From Silene latifolia (lineage: Eukaryota > Streptophyta > Magnoliopsida > Caryophyllales > Caryophyllaceae): a stretch of DNA of 64,000 nt. The position numbers and the translations under genes are program-made. Numbering within the stretch: the first letter of the stretch is position 1; the number at the start of each line of letters is the position of its first letter. A model generated the notes under the pieces. It did no database searches. It was not told the DNA's origin and was given only the letters and a program-made list of their open reading frames with translations. The DNA lies in contig NC_133537.1 in assembly GCF_048544455.1 (NCBI RefSeq), positions 15,003,541 through 15,067,540 of the forward strand, written 5' to 3'. This document shows positions 57,890 to 64,000 of this stretch, in pieces.

Positions 57890-59626
57890 TGTAACACCCC
57901 CATACACCAAGTGCCTTACCATGACCACCTAATGCATGGAAATGCTACCATCTCGGTTACCCGAGGCAATATATATCAAATATACCATAAAGAAACATAC
58001 TTAATTACGTAAAATAGTTTAAGTGATTACAATATCAATTCCCAACTGTAAAAGAAATAAAAATGTTCCAAAAACCAATTAACGGAAAAGCAAACTAAGT
58101 TCATGACATAGCGGAAAACTCTAAAGACATGTGATGACTCCATCCCAGCTATCCCTCGCGCAAGTCATCTCATACCTGCTCAATACTACTCACCATCCCC
58201 GAATAGGTCACCACAGTTTTCAAAACATTTAAACGAGGTCAGTTACTGATTACACAAAACACAATATATAAGATACAACACACACATTACCCAAACTCCG
58301 TCACAACTCCACACACCTGACTACACACTAAAGTGTGTAGTTCTGCCAGAATACCCATCGCAACAGATATTCCACACCGCCAGTGGGGGGCCGCAGCCGT
58401 TCCCACCGAAGCCTCGCTCATCATCTCCGAGCGATAACCCATGTTCCTTAATATGCACATCCCTCTGTGGCGGGTTCCACAGAGGGCGAATCAAGGGCGT
58501 GAAACCACTCCCGCAATTGACTCCACTAAGCCGAGGACGCACCTCGCGAACCACAGACAAACAATTACAACCAACTACAATATCAACAATTACCAATTCC
58601 AATACGATATAGACAAACATTATTAATCAACAACCACCAACAATCAATCAACCAACCAACATACATGTAACCAATAACTGAGTAGGAAATCCTACCTGGA
58701 AAAGCAATCACCAAGATCGTCACAATCAGCTAACTAAAATCGTTCTTCAACGAAATCACCTCCTATCAAACATACAATCATACAATCACCATCTAATAAC
58801 CACAATACTCCCAAAAACCCCAATTTACCCAATTAGGGTTTCAACCAAAATCAATGAAACAACATAAAAACTATACTAGGAACTTACCCACAATACGACG
58901 GTCTCAACGGCGTAAAGAACACAACGATCCGACGACTCTAGCCCTTAGGATTTGATAGAAATGAGAGAGAGAAGCAACGTAACTTTGTTTCATCTTTGTG
59001 GAGTTTAGAAAAGTGTAATAATGAAAAGAAATTGACGGATTAAGTTTATATATCTTCCTCACGTTGCTATCAAAACCCGTCAAAAACAACCCGTAAAACC
59101 AACTTACTCGATCGAGTAAGTCACTTACTCGATCGAGTGACCCTTACTCGATCGAGTGCCACACTTACTCAATCGAGTACCCATCATACAGAACGCTGTT
59201 TTCGTAAAACAACTTACTTACTCGATAGAGTAAGCCCCTCTCGATAGAATACCCAAAGACATAGAAAACCGTAGTATTACAGTCTTCCCTCCTTAAAAGG
59301 AACTTCGTCCCCGAAGTTCAACCCATACTCAAAACAAGCATACTAACTCGATCAAGACACAACAACGCAACTAAGAACTCAAAATAAAACCCCAACCTAT
59401 AAAATATAAACTCTTAGCACCAACTCCACCAACTATGTCCACCTCCACAACATGGCTCACGATATCGTATCAACTACGTTATAGTCTCTCTCGACACTAA
59501 CTCCATACACTACAAAATACCATCCACAAACGCCGCTAGCTCCGTCTCACTAACATATTATCCACCAGAAAACCCAATATCAAGACAATCGACCAAGCAA
59601 GATCAACCACCAAACGGAATGTTACA
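57890..59626 (-). mobile_element. Tekay-like solo LTR
   Basis: TGTAACACCCCC to AATGTTACA, 1737 bp, flanked by AGTTT at 57885-57889 and 59627-59631. No internal sequence, so formed by recombination between two LTRs. On the minus strand: hairpin and purine module (59284-59319), palindromic array (59103-59252, TTACTCGATCGAGTAA type), TATATAAAC (59045-59053), leader hairpins at 58461-58486 and about 58323-58342. No coding content. Confidence 0.92.
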
Positions 59627-59631
59627 AGTTT

Positions 59632-59984
59632 AGTTCAGATCCATTCAGTTTAGTTTAGTTTAGTTTCGTTTAGACAATTTTAGTACAAAAGAACATGACC
59701 TAAATCTTTATATGGAGTTATTGGAGTATATAATAAGGAGTGGTAATTGGTAAAAAGGATATAACAAGAGTAAGGCCCTGTTCTTTCTAACTTATTTTCA
59801 GCTCACTTGATTCGATTCGGCTCATTTCGATTTGATTTAGCTCTATTCGATTCGATTCAATTCAATTTCAACTCAGCTCCATTCAATTCAACTCAGCTCG
59901 GTTAAGCTCCACTAAATTCAGCCATTTCAATTTTCCTCATCTTAAACTTAATAGTTTTTATTATTAATACTATTTATTTATTTA
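59632..59984. repeat. Low-complexity degenerate short repeats
   Basis: Runs of AGTTTAGTTCAGATCCATTCAG-type and of GATTCGATTCGGCTCA/AACTCAGCTC-type motifs. No gene. Confidence 0.6.
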
Positions 59985-60479
<495 letters not shown>

Positions 60480-60859
60480 ACGAACTTTACCCCTTTTACA
60501 TACACTTTTTCATAAAATTTCTACTTTGTACCATTTCAACCAAAACTGAAACAGATGGACTCTTAAATCAATATTTTCCCTAAAACTTAATCTAACTGCT
60601 CAAATGAATTGAAATTTAAAAGATGGATTCTAATTTACCAAATTAGAAATTAATTTACTTGTTTATCAATTATTAATATTATTTCTTAAGTTTTAGTTAA
60701 TCAATCAAATTTTATTTGTTTAAAGATGAAATTAGGGTCTGTCGATTTTTATTTATCTAATTAATTAAATTACGATTGTTGGGGGTTCGTGGTGGCTACC
60801 TAATAAGTCAAATTAGAGTGATACACGGCTAGACTTTGAACAACAATCTAGCAAATCTA

Positions 60860-62462
60860 TGACACCCCCATACTCTAAGTGCCTTACCAGGACCACTTAA
60901 GGTATGAGAACGTCATCATCTCGGTTATCCGAGGCAATGATAAATCAAATGACAATAAGGAAACATACTTAAATAGTAATAAAGCTTAAGTGTTACATGT
61001 CCAACTCCAAAACCGATAAAAGCAAATACAAATGTTCTCCAAAAACCAAAGTACTCAAACTACTAAATGAAACACAGCGGAAGACTCTAAGACCGGTGGT
61101 GACTCCTTCCCAGCTATCCCTAACATAAGCCATCATACCTCCTCAATAACTGGTCATCATCCCCGAATGGATCACCACAGTTTGTAAAACATTTAACGGG
61201 GTCAGTACTAATTACATAAAACAATGCCACAATGAAACAAGAACACAAACAGCTCAACAAATCCCCAGTCTCCATCTCCAATCTCCACACAACTGACTAC
61301 ACACTAAAGTGTGTAGCCCTGCTAGAGTACCCATCGCAACAAGTACTCCACGCCGACAGTGGGGGACCGCAGCCGTACCCACCAAATCCCCGCTCATCTC
61401 CATTGAGCGATAAACCCAAGTTCATTCATGTGCACATCCCTTCTATGGCGGGTTCCACAGAAGGTGAATCAAGGGCGCGAAGCCACTCCCGCAAGTGACT
61501 CCACTCAGCCGGGGACGCGCCCCAAAGATCACAGGCAGATACAAACCAATCAACAATATACAGCCAACAACAGTCAAGATAAACCAACAATATAATTAAC
61601 CAATCATCACAACAACAATCACCACACATTATGTAGCTAATACTGAGTAGGGAAACCCTACCTGGAAAGCAAACACCAACAGTCGATCAAGCAGCTAAGT
61701 CAGAATTTCTCCTCAACAAATCCTCCTCCTATACATACATACATACAATCACAACCATATTCACATAAATCACCCAAAACCCCCAAATCACCCAATTAGG
61801 GTTTAACCAACTTTAACAAAACATTATAAAATTTATATGAAAAGCTTACCCTCGACACAAGAATCACAACGGCGTAAAGAACAATGAAATCCGACACTCC
61901 TAGCTTTGGGATTTGCTAATAATGCGGCGAGAACAATTCAACGTAACTTCCAATCTTCTCTTTTGAAAGGTTTAGGGTGTAAAAGTGTTTTAAGAAAAGT
62001 GACGAAAGCCTTAAATACCAATCCCCCATTATTAACAAAACCCGTCAAATATTACCCATAAACTCACTTACTCGATCGAGTAAGTCACTTACTCGATCGA
62101 GTGACCTTTACTCGATCAAGTGCCAAGCTTACTCGATCGAGTACCCTACAGGCAGTTTACTTTTTTGCGTCAAAAACTACTTACTTGACAGAGTAAGCCC
62201 CACTCGATAGAGTACCCTTAGACACATAAAACCGTAGTATTACAGTCTTCCCTCCTTAAAAAGAACTCCGTCCCCGAAGTTCAAACCACAAACAAAACAA
62301 TCCACACTAACATCACCCCCGACACAACAACATAAACAAAACTCAACACAAAAACTCAAAACACACCTCCCAAAACAAAACTTAACCCGACTCAAGACAA
62401 CTACTAACTATACTAAGACCAACATAAAACATGCAAAAATTTGCAAAAACACTATGCGACCA
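60860..62462 (-). repeat. 3' LTR of the Tekay element
   Basis: TGACACCCCC to GCGACCA, 1603 bp; purine tract AGGGGGTAGGAGA (minus) abuts it at 62463. Palindromic array 62067-62210, hairpin GAACTTCG-GGGA-CGGAGTTC (minus, 62263-62282), leader hairpins 61297-61316 and 61439-61464. The TSD cannot be checked because the other LTR is outside. Confidence 0.85.
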
Positions 62463-62488
62463 TCTCCTACCCCCTAAAAGAAACAAGG

Positions 62489-62692
62489 TTACGTCCCCAT
62501 AACCACACATACCTGATAAAAAAGGGACGGATACCGCTCCCTCATAGACTCCTCGGCCTCCCATGTAGCCTCCTCAACCTCATGGTTAGACCAAAGAACC
62601 TTAAGAAACATTGTCTCCCCATGTCTAGTTTTCTTAACCTCACGATCAAGAATCTGTTTGGGCACCTCAAGATAAGACAAAGACTCATCCAA
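62489..62692 (-). pseudogene. Chromodomain at the pol C-terminus (Tekay)
   Basis: Minus strand: YLEVPKQILDREVKKTRHGE..FLKVLWSNHEVEEATWEAEESMRERYPSLF, a chromodomain of the kind that directs chromovirus integration to modified histones. It is separated from integrase by an in-frame TAG (V-L-D-V-stop-N-I-E-L). Its last codons overlap the hairpin GGTTATG-GGGA-CGTAACC (62487-62504) that precedes the polypurine tract. Confidence 0.85.
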
Positions 62693-62701
62693 CTCGATGT
62701 T

Positions 62702-63214
62702 CTATACATCTAACACATGTGATGGATCACTAACATACTTCCGCAACTGGGACACATGAAACACATTATGCACTCTATCCAAAGCAGCTGGTAAAACTAA
62801 CCGATAAGCAACCTCACCCACACGATCCAAAATCTCATAAGATCCGATAAACTTCTGGTTCAGCTTCCCTTTCTTACCAAATCTCATGACCCCACGCATA
62901 GGAGACACTTTCATAAGAACCTTGTCCCTAACCTGAAACTCTATGTCACGACGATGTAGATCTGCATAACTCTTTTGTCGATCCTGGGCCGCTTTCATCC
63001 TTTGTCTAATCAGCTTAACCTGTTCAACCATTTCCTGTACCATTTGTGGTCCCAAAACAACTGCCTCAGCACTATCATCCCAGCAAATCGGACTCCTACA
63101 TCTCCTCCCATATAAAGCCTCAAATGGTGCCATACCAATACTGGTGTGATAGCTGTTGTTGTAAGAAAACTCAATCAAATCTAACCTCTGCTCCCAACTT
63201 CCACCAAAATCCAT
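62702..63214 (-). pseudogene. Integrase C-terminal part (Tekay)
   Basis: 170 codons: DFGGSWEQRLDLIEFSYNNSYH, MAPFEALYGRRCRSPICW, GDKVLMKVSP-like RDKVLMKVSPMRGVMRFGKKGKL, VFHVSQLRKYV. The ATG at 63214 is internal; upstream, ED(I)L-stop-ACVMDFGG shows a TGA where Arg is expected. Confidence 0.88.
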
Positions 63215-63223
63215 AACACAAGC

Positions 63224-63769
63224 TCACAAAATGTCCTCTAAAGTTTTGATGGTCCTCTCTGTCTGGCCATCTGTCGTAGGATGAAATGCAGTACTCATCT
63301 TCAAGGTAGTCCCCATTATCTCCTGCAACTCTTTCCAAAATCGTGATATGAACCTCGCATCTCTATCGAACACTATATCCTTAGGCACCCCATGAAAACG
63401 AACCACATTCTTCCTATCCAAAGCCAACTGTATATTGGTCCAATTATCTTTCATCGGCACAAAGTGAGCTGATTTCGTCAGACGGTCAACTATAACCCAT
63501 ATCATGTTATTACCCTGTTGACTCCTCGGCAAACCCACTATAAAATCCATAGAAATGGACTCCCACCTCCACTCAGGTACCTCAAGAGACCGAACCTTAC
63601 CTTGTGGTCGTCGGTGCACCCCTTTCACTCTCTGACATGTCAAACAACGAGCCACGAACTCAGTTGTTTCCTTCTTCATCCCAGGCCACCAGAAAGTCTT
63701 CTTCAAATCTTTATATAGCTTGTCACCGCTTGGATGTACCGAGTATGGTGTGCAATGAGCCTCTGCCAT
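63224..63769 (-). pseudogene. Integrase zinc domain and catalytic core (Tekay)
   Basis: 181 codons. Zinc domain: HCTPYSVHPSGDKLY..FWWPGMKKE..CLTCQRVK. Core: first Asp in ISMDFIVGLP, second in FDRDARFIS, Glu in TDGQTERT, all kept. 63770-64000 continues upstream as degraded pol (GRWCVPSDEEL in the minus frames) to the window edge. Confidence 0.88.
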
Positions 63770-64000
63770 GATTATCTTTTTTCAACTCCTCATCACTAGG
63801 AACACACCATCTCCCATCAAATCTAACACTACCAAACACTACCATTTGTATGAATAGAGAATCTAGACACTGTCCCTTTCTCTACTCCAGCTCTCCACTC
63901 CTCAATCTTGAGATCCAAAGCCTGTTTGCTGCGAATATCATCATAAAGGTCTGGCTCCACTGTCAAATCCCCTATAGCATCCTCTTTATGGATCATGTGT

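Larger units (their letters stand above)
60860..64000 (-). mobile_element. Tekay-type Ty3/gypsy element, partial, runs out of the window
   Basis: 3' LTR (60860-62462), then on the minus strand a purine tract, chromodomain, integrase and the end of RNase H region. It is the only Tekay copy here with coding sequence. It carries in-frame stops between integrase segments, so this copy looks inactive. Confidence 0.9.

Overview
The window is plant nuclear DNA, probably from a eudicot. It is heterochromatin-like: nested LTR retrotransposons fill most of it, and I see only one intact host gene. The evidence for a plant is Athila-type and Tekay-type Ty3/gypsy elements, Ty1/copia elements with initiator-Met tRNA primer sites, a Stowaway-like MITE, a tRNA-derived SINE and a CHX-type cation/H+ exchanger. 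I cannot name the species. Several element boundaries were fixed from the bases themselves, by terminal TG..CA (or TA..CA) plus matching 5-bp target-site duplications (TSDs).

Layout. 1-806 and 16343-17476 are two halves of an old Athila-like LTR, split by a full Athila element (807-16337, + strand, TSD ATCTC). 17605-33989 is a minus-strand, non-autonomous Tekay-like element in an LTR-internal-LTR-internal arrangement. It is split by a nearly intact copia element (20363-29259, TSD GGGAT) and ends in a scrambled repair junction. 33990 to about 39518 is a broken minus-strand copia element. It holds a Tekay solo LTR (34706-37951, TSD GTTGG), which itself holds an Athila-like solo LTR (35563-37046, TSD CAAAT) and a MITE (37360-37449). 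39524-45105 is a non-autonomous Athila-like element (TSD ATAGA). 45576-48335 holds a gypsy pol remnant, a SINE and a TRIM-like element. 49107-51730 (minus) is an apparently intact three-exon CHX transporter gene. 52593-57371 is a decayed copia element on the minus strand (TSD GATTC, non-canonical TA..CA ends). 57890-59626 is a Tekay solo LTR (TSD AGTTT). 59985-60479 is a long ATT microsatellite. 60860-64000 is the 3' LTR and the end of pol of another Tekay element that runs out of the window.

The strongest unexplained signals are in non-coding retroelement DNA. (1) Athila, Tekay and one copia element all carry a short hairpin with a GAGGAC or GGGGAC apex just upstream of the polypurine tract. 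The stems differ completely between families, but both arms stay complementary. (2) Tekay LTRs carry an array of ACTCGnnCGAGT palindromes next to the TATA box. (3) The same LTRs have a leader hairpin whose arms co-vary between copies. (4) The large Athila element has arrays of GTGTTTTGCCGG...CCGGCAAAACAC palindromic units in both LTRs and again between integrase and its third ORF; LTR divergence is concentrated there. Family names come from motif recognition without database searches. Frameshifts may be real decay or assembly error.
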